Shown: positions 1 through 14,563, numbered from the stretch's first letter. The stretch: DNA of 64,000 nt from Rhabdornis inornatus (GCA_013397075.1 VWZS01002677.1:182235-246234), one strand, 5' to 3'. A program made the numbers and translations. Notes: generated by a model not told the origin, from the letters alone.

Positions 1-2565
1 TGAGTATGGTGGGACTGGACCTGCCTTCTACACAGGCTCTCAGAGTGAGCACGAGGGTCTGCAATTTTTAGTCTACACCTACCATAAGTATCTAAACTGG
101 AATCTTGTCTCATGCAGCTCACGAAACATTCAAGGCAAAGGGAAGCTTTAAGCAGTAGAAGTGCACAATACAAATGTGCTGGATGCAGAGTGAGCAAACC
201 TGAACTCTGATGTGTCTGTAATTGATCTAAGACATCTACATTCGAGAATGAAAAACAGCTCATAAAGACAGTAACATATTTGTCTTTGTTTTCTCTTTTA
301 GACACACCTCAAAGGGAGAATCTTCTAAAAGGAGCTGTTTTGTGAGCATTGCAACTTATGATTCTCTGTTTCTAAGGGTGTTTTTTTACCTGCTCCTTTT
401 CCTTTCCCCNTCTACTCCTGATGTTCTTCCACTGTACCTTGACCTTCTCAGGTGTCCGAATCCCCAGATGGATAGAAAAGTACTTTGTGACTTCTTTCAG
501 GCTGCTACTGAGCTAATTTATTGAAATGAATATGTATGGCTGTTTGGTTGACCAGCTGATGAATGAGAACTCAAACAGTTGCTTGTTCTTCAGGGATACA
601 AATTTAATCTTTTTTTCCAACTCAGGAACTGATTCTCTCAGACTTAAAGTTTCTGATGCAACCAGACTTATATAGTTGGATTTAGGTGATTTATTGAAAA
701 GCTTTTCAGAGGGAAAGTAGGCAGCAAGCCTGTGGATAAGCTTTGTTTCTTAGGATATCCAGGTGCAATTTGAAAGAAGGATATTTATTCTGGGATAAAT
801 TTTGGACTTCTGCTTCCCAGAAAATCAAGGAAGATACAACAACACAGTAAGACATGAGCAATCTATCTTTGTAACTCTAAGTCTGATTACTGGATACATT
901 CCCAAGCTATGTAGTAATCTGAAAACTATATTTCCAGAACCAATTTATCCTCATTCTTTCAGGTCTTCCCCCCCACCACATAACCTCTCTAGCATCTGGT
1001 TTCCTAAAGTCTGTCTATCCATGCAGAATTTAATTTTCTCCTGTACCCTTCCAAATTCTATATTTTTTTCATAGTGATGGAATAGCACCATCTTACCTGT
1101 CAATCAAAACCATAGTACTACAACTTTCAGTACTAATCTCATTTACTTTTATTATCTCTTGAATAATATCTGCATTCCTCAAATTCATCTTTTGGCTTCC
1201 AATTCAAAACAATTTCAATTCAGATCACTTTTTCTTATTTTTAAGATAATTCACAGCCACAATACCCCCTGCTAATCTGACTTATGCTCTATTTCCTCAT
1301 CTACAACTCCCTCTCTGTTTTCTGTAACACTGTTTTCTATCTCTTTGTCCATCTCTATCACAGCTCTGTTCATGATGTTTCCTAAAGAGATGCAAAGCTT
1401 AAAGATTTGCATTTTCTAAATCAGTTTTTCCAGGCAAATTTCTATCATGAGGCCTGTAAGAAATTCAGAGTTAAAAGTAGCTAGAGAAAATGCTATTATT
1501 ATTTAGAAGGCAAAAAGAAATAATTTCAATGTTAATACATACAGACACATGTGTTTATATGTATATAGTATTTGTTGCCTGCTATTTAGGACAAGGACAG
1601 CCTCCTGGGTGCAACAGCAATCCATTAAACCATAAAATGTATTCTCTTGTAATATTGTATACTTGCCAGATCATCTCAATTTTTAACCCTAATTAAAGCT
1701 CATCTTCACTCATCATGTTTTAGCATTGTGTTCTCCATCTGTATATCTGATCATAGCTACACACTGACAAAAATCCTTAAAATCTATGTGTCCCATATAT
1801 TTTGTCACTTTGCCAGACTTTGTATCTTTTTCTTTCATCAAGGTCTGAAATGATAGGAGGATCTGTGCTTTCTTTGGAGCATCATCATTCCATAATTGTT
1901 CCCTGCTGCTTATGGAAAAGCTGGTGTTTTCCCTGGCCCAACCATGTTCCTTTTCTATGTCTGAACATACCAGGAAAAGCAAGGCAGATTCTTTTTATCA
2001 GCTTTGGATTTATAGCAAAAATATTGGTGGCACTGTGCTTTTTCACTTCACAGGAATGGGAACTCTCAGCATTGACCTAATTTTATCTCATTAAGGATTG
2101 TAGGAGTTTTGTTTAGTATTACCTTTATCAGGAGCAGTGATGACAATTCTGACTCATTTTACTAACCCATGCTTTGAAAATTTGAATGCTTATGAATTTT
2201 TGAAGTTATTACTTGGCAGTGTCGAGATTGGTTTCTTAACATAAAATGCAAAAGTCAATGAGACTGAAATCACTTAATTTACTCTTTATCATTTAGAAAT
2301 AAAAAAGAAAAATACTCAGAAAAAGTAAAAATATCCATTCAGAGCTTTAAAAAATACTTTGATTTTCAATTTGAAAACTCAGTCATGTTTTTTTATCAGA
2401 TTGCTTGGGATGAAAGGGTTAAAGCACATTAAGTTTTCTTGTTCTTGCAGTTCAATCCTATAATAATAATAATGTTTGTTATGTACCTGTCATTCAGACA
2501 TATGTTCTTCCTTGTGTTCATCATGGAATGATACTCTCAGATTCTTTGAAATGTGTTTATTGCTT
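1..2565. other. Unannotated AT-rich non-coding DNA
   Basis: I see no gene, RNA or recognisable transposon here. Open frames are short (90 codons or fewer) and lack domains. The stretch at about 1080-1380 is pyrimidine-rich on the plus strand and might be a decayed repeat, but I cannot name a family. A short TAA trinucleotide run lies near 2461-2472. One ambiguous base is at 411. Confidence 0.6.
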
Positions 2566-2592
2566 GTGGTGTGTGTGGGGGGGAGGGGGGTG
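2566..2592 (+). repeat. GT/G-rich low-complexity tract
   Basis: A short GT run passes into two long G runs (7 and 6 G) separated by a single A. It is too short and has too few G runs for a confident three-tetrad G-quadruplex. Its practical effect is likely limited to sequencing or alignment difficulty. Confidence 0.6.
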
Positions 2593-4048
2593 TTTTCCTT
2601 TAGGTTCAGGAGTGTTGCAGTCAACAAATCAGAAAAAGCCCCAAAATGTACTGATTAAACTAGTGTGTGACAGAAACTAAAGATCAAGGAATTCTAAAAT
2701 AAAATGTTATTCTTTGCATCATTCAGGAGACCAAAATAAACCGCAGAATTTTCATTTCCTTATTTTACAGGTGGAAAGGCTATGTAGAGCTTATGCTAAT
2801 ATGAAAACAAAACAGAAAAAGCATCTTATTCTTTGTTTTGTATCCTTAAACCAGTGTGTAAGATCTGTATGATGCACCAGGAGAATGAGGATGCTCAGCA
2901 TCGTCCCATTTTCTTTTTTAGACTAGTCAGTATTTCATTCACACACACTTTTAATATTCTTGTTGCCTAAATCATATATTAATGTTCTTGGTCTCCGTAG
3001 CTGAAAGGCATAATTCCAGTAATGAGGGGAAATAAGCAGAATGCTTGATGAAGTAGCTAAGCTACCAAACAACAAACAGAATGTTTCATCAACTCTGTTT
3101 TAATAACCTGTGTGTGAAGCTGCCACAGCTTTGTCATTTCCTCACCAAGAAATGCATCTCTTTTTATTGCAATGTGGTATGGTATCAAAAGGGTCAAATC
3201 GACTAAAAAATTGTGAAAGCACAAAATGCAGCAGCAGTAGAAACAAGTTATGATGAAATTAGAGGAAAAAAAAACAACAACAACCTTGTTTTCAGAATTA
3301 TTTCATACATTGATCCTGTTAGGTTTTTTCCTTCTGTGAGACCTCCAGCACACCTCCTAAATCTCATGAGAACAGCTAGAATCAGCAGTTATCCCAAGGT
3401 AAGTGATACAGTCTCCTGGCTAAATTAGTTATTTTGTTCCTTACCCGTCCAGGATTTCATATTGAAAATGAAGCTTGATATTTCTAAGACAGAAGTGTTT
3501 TAAATACCTCTTTTTTGGTCTATTTTCTTCTTAATTTCTGGGAGATTTACACTACAACGTACAACTGTACAATTGAGATGAAGAGGAGAAATCAGAGATG
3601 GTGGAGTTAGCTTCTAAGTTAGTGAGAGCTGAGTTCCCAAGGTTGTGGGCTTTCTCCATTATTTGTAATATATATATTTTTAGCTGTAGAAATATAGTTT
3701 TAAAATACTTAAAATAATTACTTTAAAATCAATTTATTTGGTAATTTTTACCATCATTGAATGATATTTACTATTTTTAAAAAATCTAATAAAAGAGTCT
3801 TAGAATTTTTTTTAAGCCAATACATTGAAGAGTGCCTTAAGTACCATCTATTAAAACTTTTATTTTCCATTTTCTGTTATGGCTAGTGGATTATGATAGC
3901 CTTTCTAAGCAGTTTTAACTGCCTCTACAGAAGCATTCATATATATGGGAACATCTGTTAAGAGTTTTTGTCCACAAGTACAAAACAGTGTGATGCAGAT
4001 GTTACAGAGTGGATAATCTGAACATTCCTATTTACTGTGAATTTTATC
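2593..4048. other. Unannotated non-coding DNA
   Basis: No supported gene. AT-rich runs lie around 3668-3790. One exon-like window with matching acceptor and donor consensus (3349-3398) is discussed as a finding but is not called a gene. Confidence 0.6.
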
Positions 4049-4070
4049 AGCTCCCATAGTTTTGGGAGCT
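4049..4070. repeat. Perfect 8-bp inverted repeat (hairpin)
   Basis: The arms AGCTCCCA (4049-4056) and TGGGAGCT (4063-4070) are exact reverse complements around a 6-base TAGTTT loop. No coding context or U-tract suggests a terminator, and the stem is too short for a microRNA precursor. It may be chance. Confidence 0.7.
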
Positions 4071-4589
4071 CACCTCTCCCCGTCAGGAGCACAGTGATTC
4101 TGAACCAATGCACTAAAAATCAGCCCTAGAGAAACTGGAGGGTAGATTAAAATAGCTACAGATTTTTTTTAATGCACTACTGATTGAGAAGAGAGACAGG
4201 ATCCATTTGGAAACTGTCTTGGTTCTGTTAATTGCTTGTTCATTATTCCATGAGCAAGCTTACACATTATTTCCTGGTTTCAGATAAGGCACAGCTGGAA
4301 ATCTGCCTGATGCTATCAGCTCTTATGAAGTGATTGGGCAATACCTGAATGATTAGAAAGAAAAGAAAGAGACTTTTATTAAATACATTTTGCACATTGT
4401 GCAAACTGACATGAAATATTATTCCAGCCGTTTCTTATGTATTTAGTCAAATGTATCCAGTGCTGTCTTTTTTCTGAGTACATTAAATGTACAAAGAAGA
4501 AAACCCACACTCATGGAGGCTACAGTCAAAGATTGCATTCAGTTTGAAAGTGGTGAATGGTCTCTGTTACATGAGTGACACGAGAGAGA

Positions 4590-4740
4590 CCAAATCAGTT
4601 CAGGCCATGTCTGACAGTCTTCTTTCTGACAAAGGCCAGCACTGGATCTCCAGAATGTGGCAAAAGTGTAATGGCATTTCCTGGAATGCTGTCCCAAAAT
4701 CTCAGGGCCTCTGGTCAGAGGCTTTTCTAGAGAGTAGTAA
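4590..4740 (+). mobile_element. Possible ancient CR1/L3-type LINE 3' fragment (weak)
   Basis: The phrase 'ggccagcactggatctccaga' followed by 'ggtcagaggc' resembles the 3' untranslated region of old CR1/L3 LINEs as I remember it. The resemblance is by eye, interrupted and low in identity. The 147-codon open frame at 4487-4930 overlaps it and has no domain, so I treat that frame as chance. A repeat-library search would decide this. Confidence 0.25.
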
Positions 4741-7700
4741 CATTTTGCATTTTATCACCTTCAAAGGATTTCACTTTTCCTTTAAGTCTACACCAGTTTT
4801 CATGCACTACAGCCCTTCCTGGTGTGAGAGCAAGGTCATTACTTGCTCTGCATGTTCTGCTCAGGGCTGTGTGCGTTTGTGCCATGTACCCCTCACCCTG
4901 CCATGTCTTTTTCAGGCTGAAGTGTCCTAGTCTGCTTTGTCATTTCTTGTACAGAAACATTTCTTACCTTGATAATCACTGCCATTCTCCTGTAAAACTT
5001 CTCATTTTCAGTGTGCCCTTTTTGATGGGAGAACTTACAGCTTTTAACAGGAAGGTACAGCATAGTTTTCTTCATAATCATAATGAAATCTGACTTATTT
5101 TCTGTCTCTTTCCTAATTATTCACAACCTTATTTTTTTAAGTTTCCAATAATCATTTTATTGATGCACCCAATTAGATAGAGCTTTTAAATGTATGTGTA
5201 GAGTTGAATTTCTTTTTCCACAAACAAAAAGCTTTTTATTTATCTATGATGAATTTTATTGTCCTAAAGCAGAATCTTCTAAGTTTCTATGCTTTTTGAA
5301 AGCAGACATTATTTTTGCTACTGTGAATATATCAGGATCATCAACAAGCTACATCCTTCATCGTTCAACCAGGTTTCTGTATCAGTTTATGAATATAACT
5401 CATAACTCCCCTCTTGGCACTTCTGGCTCTGTAAAATCTAGCTACTTTTCTTTAAGTTTCTCTTCTCCATCTGTGTGAGGACATTTGCCATCATCCTATG
5501 TCTAGAAGTGTTGACTTTTGAACCTGTGAGACATCTTTTGGCAATCCAAGGGGATGAGATGCAAACCTGATTTTTCGCTATACCTGATCACTTCTTCAGA
5601 AGACCCCTACAATTTGGAAGAAGTATTTCTCTTTAGAAGAGTTGTATGAAATCTTCACGATCTATTTTATTCTGAAGTTCACTAATTCAGTTCTTTATGA
5701 TGAGCAAGAGATCAACTGTTTAACCCTTGACCTCTTTTTGAATTCTATGCCATCTGTTCCTGAAAAATCATTTTGTCAACTTAATAAACTCTTCTACCAG
5801 TATTTCAGCTTGGCATGGATCACTGATATTTATCTTGCAAAGGAAGGTTTTTCAGAATAGTCACCTAAGCGGATGCCTAGATTAAAATAGACTAGCTTTA
5901 GCATTATCTATTTTACATACTCCTGTTACCCTTAAATGTTCTAATTTTTCTGTGGTCTTTTTGCAGGCATCTTTCTTTTTATGTGTTTTAAAATATTTTA
6001 ATCTTTGAAAACTGTTTTTCAAGCTCATATTTGGCCTGCTAAAACCTGCTAAAGATTAAGAACCTTTCTATCTTCCCCATTTGCACACATCTTCACTATT
6101 TGAAAGCAGACTTATGGATTTTTACTACCTTCTCCTACTTTGATATTTAACCAGATTTTCTCAACTTCATAATTTTTTTTCAGAATTGGTGTACCTATGA
6201 CTTATGTCTCTAATATGGTTTTAAACAATTTTGAGCCTACTGCAGTAATTTACTCTTTTGACTGCCCTTCACAGATTTTAACAACTTCCTTATTCTTTGT
6301 TATTCTGCTTTTCACATTTTGTAGTACCAATCAATAGCAGACTTTGCAAGTCTATTTGTTCCTATGGGTGTCCAACCTAGGCATGTTTTTGTCTGCTTGA
6401 GTAATGCAGAGCAGCTCTTTAGCCACACCTTGCTACTAGTCAGGACCTGGCTGGAAGTTTCTTCCTTTTCTTCCTAACAAAGGTCTCCATAAAGCAATCA
6501 TTTAACATGCCTAATATTTGAATTTTATCTTATATTTTAATGAAATATTAGTCAAATTCAAAGTACAGATGGTCTTTCATATCTAACGCAGATACCACTC
6601 TTACAGCCTCTCTGATCATGTCAAATAACGTGAATATTAAACATCCTTTTTCACCATGCTGACTGGGCAACAGTATACTTTAAATTATATGTTGTGTTCT
6701 AGGATATATGGAGGTTAGTGACTGAAAGATGCAATTCAGTGAATAAAATGTGTGTATCTTCCAGTATCTTCAGTATGTTGGGACTTTAGAGTCACTCTTT
6801 AAATTTGTATGACATAAGCATATGTTGTTTGTCTGCAGCTGACGGTCTAAAAGATAAATTTCAAGGACATGTTGATTACTGGGTTTAATACTTCCTTTGA
6901 GCTTTGAAAAGATTTCTTGCATACAAATAATTAACTTTAATGGAAAAGAAATGATGTTGTCTCTGCAAATGCTAAGTGTTGGATGTGTGAATCTAGTTTT
7001 CATGTACAGGCTTGACTTTTGATGAGTTTCTAAATTAAACCTCACAATGACTCAATTTTAAATGATTCCTTAATAAGGCATGTTTTCTTGACAATGAGTT
7101 AGTTAAAAAACAAAATTTAAAAAAAAAGATCACTTCTTTTAAAACTGGGATCAGTCTAAGTGGTGATTAATGTTGGACATACTGGTTTTCCTCTTCTTCT
7201 GTACCCATTCAGTTCTGATATTGCACGAGTCCAGGACAAAGCTTTCCATAAGAAGAAAGTTACCGAATGGCACAATAATTTTTATGCTGTTAATGTCATT
7301 TTGTACTGCATTTTTACTGTAATTCACTTGTTGCTCTTGACAATGAGCTTTCTTAAAAAGCCATCATCAAGATATCTCACAGGCTTGACGTGTTCTGATG
7401 GCATGTAGGATATTTGATTATAAGCAGTACATTCAATTGGGCCCTCTGAATGAGACTTGTGTAAGTCTTGTTTGTACTGTTAACTGGCTAAGAGTGCTTA
7501 GTTTTGCCCTTCCTACACACTTCTTGTAGGTCAGTGGCACGTGACACCCTCTAGAATGTTTAAAAGTGGCTAAAAACTCAATAAGATCTGGTACAAACAT
7601 GGTACAATATCTTCAGTTTCAACATGGCATTTGTTTAATTTTGAGTTCAGCTGTCCCTGCTGGCTCAGGTTCAGTTCTTTGGGTGGGACTGGGATAATTA

Positions 7701-9940
7701 TCTTCTGTGCCAATGACAAGGCAGTTCATTCAAAATGATGCTTGCAGCTGAAAACAACACTTTCAGGAAAACAGCAAAGTAGGCTTTTTAACATGATTCT
7801 AATCTTTCCCTATACAATTACTGAGAACTGACCTTTAACTTCTCTCTCAAATAAGTTTGGGTTTACAGTACATGGCTGGGTTTTGTAAAATGAGATTTGA
7901 ATATCCCTCTCTTTAGAAAAACATAAATGTACTACAGAAAATTTTGCAGAATAGCTGATTCAGTTTATTTTACTGGAAGTAATAAAAGCCTCATTTTGCA
8001 ATACAAATAAGCACTGTTAAAAGCAATTCCACTTGATCTGCTGTTTGTGAAAGAAGGCAAAATGGTAGTTTTGAAGCTGAAGATGCTTGTCTGCACCAAA
8101 GCTACAATAAAAATAACTCTACTGCAAAAATTCTTTCTGCATCATACCAGTACTGCTCTGTCCTTTTTGTGAATGGACAGTGAAAGAAAGCGAGAGCCAG
8201 AGGATGGATTTTTTTTATTAGCATAATTTATCAAGCAATTATCCAGCATTGCAACTCTCAAATGCATGCTCCTTTCTTCTTTTAAACTCTAGCCAAGATC
8301 AATAAATGTTTCGCTTCTTCAGAAACTGTTGCTCTAGAGTCAAATTTTGGTCATTTGTCTCTTAATTGCTGGGAAAAAGGACTCATGGATTGTTATGGGA
8401 TATTTTACTCTAACCCTAGTCCAGCACATTGCCTTGCTGTGGCAATGTTTCCTAGTCATTACTCTCCCACTGGCAGCGGTACTCCCTAATTTATTGTGGA
8501 CAACCTGCTTTTCTTGTCAGGTCATGTCTGATATTTTAACATGTGGTGGCACAGGGGAAGCAGGTTTTCTGTGAGCCTTGGGATGAAAAATGCTAAGCTG
8601 TGGTTATCTGTAGAAACACTTCCCACATTGGGAAATTGGTCTACATCATGTGTAGACTTTGCCACCTCCTGCTACCACCCTCTAAACCCTTGTAGGACAG
8701 CCAGAACATGTCCACCTGACAAGTCTCTTTCAGCCTTCCAAAAGGTGACCTGTGCACTGCCCACAACAGAGTGAAATAACTAGTGCAGGATGGAAGCCAG
8801 CCATGGATATGAGCCATTGTAAGTGGGACAAGTCTTAGTGAAGAGAAATATCTGGATGTTGGGGCAAGTAATGTTTTGGTTATAATAGTCTTCACATGGT
8901 GTTAGCTTTAATCTAGTTTCACTAGATTTAAACCAGTTAATTAGATATCTGAAGTTCTTTAGCCTATCGCCATTCCTGAGCTGTCCACTTTCTCCTCAGG
9001 TTAATTTTTTTACACAGCTGACACAATTTTATAAAAAAATTATTACTATATGCACCTCCAAAATTAGCTTAGAACAGTCATCAAGGTATTGCAAGTGGTT
9101 ATACTTCCTACATTAGAAGAGCAGAAACTGATACATAATCAGCCCTTTGCATAGCACAGCAGCAAGGAAGGAAATGATAGTAAGTAACAATGTACAAGCA
9201 GATTTGATGATGAATGTCTTTGGCAAAACAGCTGAAGGACAAAAAAGAAAAAAAGATAAAAAATCCATGAGGCAAGAGGCATGCCTGCACAGCAGAATAA
9301 GCTCATTTCCTGAGTGTCTGACTGCAAGGATGTGAGGAAGTTTTGGTTCTGAATCTCTGTAGGCACAGTTGATACCGACTCAAATATTGATCCTACCAGC
9401 ACAAGTTCAGGATTCCCCCAATGTGGATAAGCGTCCTCTGAAGCAGAACAGCTCTGAGCAGAGAGAGGAGCTTTTGTCAGTATCTGCTTGTTCTCTCTGA
9501 TCTAAAGAGCAAGAGGTTCAGAAACATGCTGCAATTAGAGTCGCTTAAGTGGTATATGAAAACTGTAAAATAATAAAATTAAGAAAATAAAGTTGTTCTA
9601 GCAAAATAGCAGGTTTGGGCACAGTGTACCTGCAGGTACTCCCTGAAGATGTAATTTAGATTTCATTTGTTGCATATTCAATGCATTTCTCATTTTGTTC
9701 TTGTAATGATTGGTTCTGTGCTAAAAACTGGCAATCATGATACACTCAACACAATTAGTTTCCTTTTTATGCAGTATTAAAATCTTTCACAAAATAGAAA
9801 GAAATCCAGTTCCAGAGTTGTGCTAGGTGTTGAACAAAGAAGCCACACACTCAAAACCTCAGAGAATGCTACCCATTTCTTTATAGCAAAAGAATTAATT
9901 GATTTATCTGAAAAAGGGATATGTTTACATCCTCCTCAAA
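4741..9940. other. Unannotated AT-rich non-coding DNA
   Basis: No gene or clear transposon is visible. Much of 5000-6560 is pyrimidine-rich on the plus strand and may be old, unrecognisable repeat. Open frames are all under 95 codons and domain-free. Confidence 0.6.
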
Positions 9941-10033
9941 AGTAACAAAAAAAACCAAACAACCAACCCAAGAAGAATATTAAAGTATTTTCTATGTTGG
10001 GAAAGTACCTGAGGCTTTAAAAAAAAAAAAGGA
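9941..10033 (+). repeat. A/C-rich and poly-A low-complexity patches
   Basis: Interrupted A-rich sequence with AAAACC units around 9943-9972 is followed by a poly-A run beginning near 10020. No retroposed sequence could be recognised upstream, so these are called simple low complexity and not a SINE or LINE tail. Confidence 0.55.
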
Positions 10034-13000
10034 AAGACAGGGCAGCAATTTTCTTTATGCATTAGATAAGTAACATTACTACAAATTAAATAAGGAGATG
10101 GAAACAGTGGCTTCCCTTATGGTGGGATCCAACTCAAAGAGAGGATCTTCAAAGTAATGTGGAAAGTTAAGAGAAGAAACCAAGACTTTCTTTGCAAGTT
10201 GAAGAGAAAATTTAACATAAGCAGAGAAAATATATCCTAAGGAATTTATTTCCAGGCGGCTATGAAGGAGAGCTACCTAGCTTATCCTATTGTTCACTTT
10301 CTCCATAGACTAAAAAAGGTGAGGACACAGCTGACTCAGTTGTCATAACTCCTCAAATGGAGGCTGCTGTGTCCTCTGGGAAGGTGAAAGGAAAAGGAGG
10401 CACTTTCTGTTGGTTTGGACACTTGGGGTCCAGCCTTTGGTTGTAGGAGCTGGTACCAGGATGCTGGACTTTAAGCCATATCCAACTGCCTGAGACACAG
10501 GATGTAACATCTGGTCTTTGGGTCAGAATGAGCAGAGTGATGGATGAAAGAGACTGAGCTTCATGCACACAGTGAGTAAAGCAGCCTCAGCATTTTCACT
10601 GTGCAATATAGGAATCTTGTTGAGTCTGTGTTATTGTGAATGGTTTCCATCAAATATCTGGTGAATGGAATTCAACCATCCACTTTCAGGTCAAAATACT
10701 TATCATGTCCTGTGGGACTTGTTTCAATGTTGTTGAGGTGACCTTGGAAAGATGGACTTCTACTGTGAAACTTGAAAAGTCCATTTATTTTATTCACGTA
10801 AGACAACTCAGGGTGATTAGGTGTTAATGTAGATGATTGCTTGTTTGTGTTTAGGTAACGAAAACTGTCATTGGATCTTGATCTACTTTGATTCCCAGCT
10901 CTCTGTGGAGCATTAGAATATTGAATAGGAAAATGTAGTTCCAGACTAGTGACATTTGTTGATAATATCTGTAAAGTGTTACAAATTCTTGCATGTCAAG
11001 GTCTTAATATAAAATTAAAATGATGTGAGTATATATAATAAAAGTATAATTGAAATACACTTCTCACCAAAAGCCAGAGCAGACCTGAGCATATAAGCAG
11101 GATGCTCTGTAGCATAGTCAAGAGACATTCCTTCTGCCTCTCCTGGATTTCTTTGACATCCATCTGTACTCATTTATGATGTGCTTTCTCAGTCACTTAG
11201 ATTCAGCCTCTGAATGCTGAGCTGCCCATCATTTCACTTCCCCTTAGTCTTGCTATGTATTATAAATATTGAAATGTCTTGTTAATATTAATCAAGTAGT
11301 TGCTTGTTTAGACTGTTAAGACTATATATTAGGTGGCAGTAGGGTGCTCAGGAGGAAGAATACATTATAGATATCTGTTTAAGGAAAAACCAAAGGTAGG
11401 ATAATAAATTTTCATCTGCATGTAGCCATGATTATCTCTTCATCAGAAAGCCTGGGCTTCTCATTTGTCACACATTTTAACAAGGGTAGAAGAGGGATGG
11501 AGTAGAAGGAACAATTGCAACTTTTATCAACAATTCCCATTACAATGATAACAGGTAATGCTGCATTTGGCTCCTGCTGTGTGCTCCATAATTCTGCCAG
11601 GGAAGGAAATGATCCTGCTGAAACATGCAATTCTTACATTGCAGGGATATTTCATGGTTTTGCCTTGTTGTGTGTTGTGAAGTATAATTTTCCAAAACAT
11701 GCTGTATTATGGTTTCATACTGTTTTTAAAGATATCTTTTCTGGAGGAATTGAAATTGGAACACAGTAGTGTTTATCACTTCTGCTCATTTTTTATTTTT
11801 TTTTAACCATCAGAATTTTTAACTTTTCCCACTAGAAAAAAAGATGTTTTGAACTAAAAAAACATTCACCACTAGAGGGAAATTCTATTCCTAGTTATTG
11901 TCACAAATAAAGTGCAATCATTAATTGGATTTATCAGTTTTGTGATATGTCAGTAGCAATAGAATATTTTCTAGCCTTTGATGATGGTTTGATGCAGGAC
12001 ATTTTTAAATGCTAATGCTATTAGAGTATTTGTGAATATATCTAAACCTTATAGAGAGACAATATAAATTAAAATAAGTTTATCTGAGAGGAACACATTA
12101 AAATATATGTTGAATCCATTTAAAAGAAATACAAAATCAAGTGGTATACTTTTAAAATTAAGAGTAATGTTAATTCTATCATTTATCAATAACACTTTAA
12201 AAATATATTTAATTTAAAATAGTATTTTTCAAGTTAAGTCTGTTATAGAAGAGTCCATGTATTTAGATATACACAGAAGCCTGTAAGGTGGTGGTAGAAT
12301 TATTGTGTCGTGCCTGATGATCTCATATTGGCACTGCTGCTAGTGAGAAAAAAAGAGAAAACGATGCTAAAACACTCCCTGAGATTGCCTTGTGGTTCAT
12401 AAAACCTGCATATTTAGCAAATGCAGGTTCTTGAAAGCCATGATTTTTTTCTTCAGTCATTTTATAAAAGGTTCATAACAGAGGAGAAGGTGCTAAAAAT
12501 CTAAATTTAATTAGCCACAAATTGGAGGCAAACATATGGAATTGTTTAATATCGAATTCACAGTGTGCTGTAAGAAACTCCTCTGAAAAGTGTCACAGCT
12601 TACGTGAGATATTTGTGCTATTAAAAAATTTGTTCAGGTACCCTTGTAGAACAGACCACAGGTGCACTCAAAAAAGTTTTCATCCATAAAATTGTGCACA
12701 AAGAAGACTCTCTAAATGGAGATATCTGCGAATTTTTGGTTTATATATAGCCTACAGACCCTAATCACAATCATATAAATTGAATATGTGAAAAGTACTG
12801 TTCCACTCAACAGGACTGGATTTTATATGTTGTGTCTCTTATGCCACTGTTTATCACAGTTGATACTTAATTTTGGGTCAATATTAAGAGAGATGTGAAT
12901 TTGAAACATTCTGTGTTTGATGGTGGACATCAGTGGTCTCTGGGAAGATGTGGCAGGAGATCATCTGCCAGGGCCTTTTGCTGTGCAAGGTTTCATTTAC

Positions 13001-14430
13001 CTTCATTTTAACTGATCACTGGTGAGATGGCAATTCCTACAGTTTTCCCAGGAAAGGTGGAAATCAAGGCTTGTTGGCTGAAGGTCGTAGCTATCATCCA
13101 CTCTTTCGCTAAAGAACATTCCACTATTCTTCCATGTTTTGGTTATTAACATTATTTAACATTATACAGTGGTTTTTTTTGTTTTTTTTTTCAATTTATT
13201 TTCACAAAGTCATTTCAGGTGAAACATGTCCAATAGCCTGAGTTTGAGGAGGATGTTTTTTAAATAATAATTTTAAATTAATGCACAATGTTCTGCTCAA
13301 TTGCATAGACTCTTATAATTCATCAAGATTGCAAGTGAAATGCTGGTTTCAAATGAGAAGTTTGCCTAGATGGATTTGTGTCAAAAACCTCTGAAGAAAA
13401 CAAAAATTCATTAATTTCCTTCCTCTTAGACATTTAAAGATTTACTGTCAGAACTCAGCTGATGTTATGTTATGTCATCTATGATCATCTACACTGTAGA
13501 AGTCGATGAAGTTGCTTTTCCTGTTTTCATCATGTTTTCTTCTTTTTCTGTACAAAATATGAGGTTTTGCAGATGTTAATGAGGAAAACAATGTTACATC
13601 CTCCAAATCAATATTAAATCCTAAGAATGATTTTGCCTTTATTCTTTTTCTCATACATACACACACAGAAGCCTTACATGATTTCCAGTTCAGCAAAGTA
13701 GCTTAAAAATATGAAGCTAAATAAATTTAAATCGAAACGCTGAAGTCAAAGCTAAAGAGAAATCTGAATATTTTTAAGGCTTAATAAAATGGTGAATATT
13801 TTAATGATTTCTTTGACCTTCAAAATCAACATTGTTTGCAAAGTTTTGAGCTGCATGCTCCTAGTATACCAGAGCATGAAGTGCTATAGATCTGTCATAT
13901 GGCATCAGGAAATAGCCATAAGCCTGGAAAAATCTGAAAAACACTATGCCATGCTGATGTCGGGTGCTTGGCTGTTCTAATGTGGATAACTGTCTCTGAA
14001 AACAAATAAACATGCAGAGAAGCCAGATTAATGGTCAAAAGATAATTAGCTTCACAGATATTTGTAAATAGTTTAATTGGACGACATTGCATTTAACATT
14101 CTATAAAAAGTAATAGGTAACCATCAAACTGTCATCAAGGAAATTATATCCTTGTTTAGTATATTGTCTATGACACGATTATTCTAATAACTTATTTACA
14201 CATATGTCTGCCCTCTAAGTAACGATAAGAACTGAAAACGATTTTGTTTTTTCATTCTGAAGAGATTTATTTTATAGTATGTGAAAATTTGTTGGAATAA
14301 GCTCTTATGAAAAATAATTTGAGTGTTTCACAGATCCAGAGTGAATTTGCCTAAAGGTTGAGGCATTTATCTAAGATCTGTCTCGCCCTAGATTCATGGC
14401 ATTGTTTTGAGGAATATTTGGTGTTTTTTC
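10034..14430. other. Unannotated AT-rich non-coding DNA
   Basis: No gene supported. 13141-13165 contains a short tandem of an ATTATTTAAC-like 10-mer, and T-rich patches lie near 13171-13192. The stretch 12480-12680 is non-repetitive, with a TTAATTAG homeodomain-type core (12507-12514) and a CATATG E-box (12533-12538). It could be a conserved element, but nothing here proves it. Confidence 0.55.
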
Positions 14431-14470
14431 TACATTTAAAAAAAAAAACAAAAAAAAACCAAAACAACCC
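14431..14470 (+). repeat. A/C-rich low-complexity tract
   Basis: Poly-A broken by single or paired C residues. It generates part of a spurious minus-strand open frame rich in Phe and Leu (14371-14694). Confidence 0.7.
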
Positions 14471-14563
14471 TGTCCTAATTTTATAGTGAGGGATTGCATA
14501 ACAACACAGCCAGCAGGTGGGTCTGTCAGTTCCAGGTTGTTTTTTTGTTTTGTGAAGGTTCTT

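Noticed and set aside
4049..4070. Hairpin as microRNA precursor or terminator
   Set aside because: The 8-bp stem is far too short for a microRNA precursor, and bacterial-type terminators do not apply to this genome.
4487..4930. Longest open frame, 147 codons
   Set aside because: No domain, no supporting splice or promoter context, Ser/Cys-rich composition, and partial overlap with a possible old LINE fragment. A frame of this length is expected by chance in 64 kb searched in six frames.
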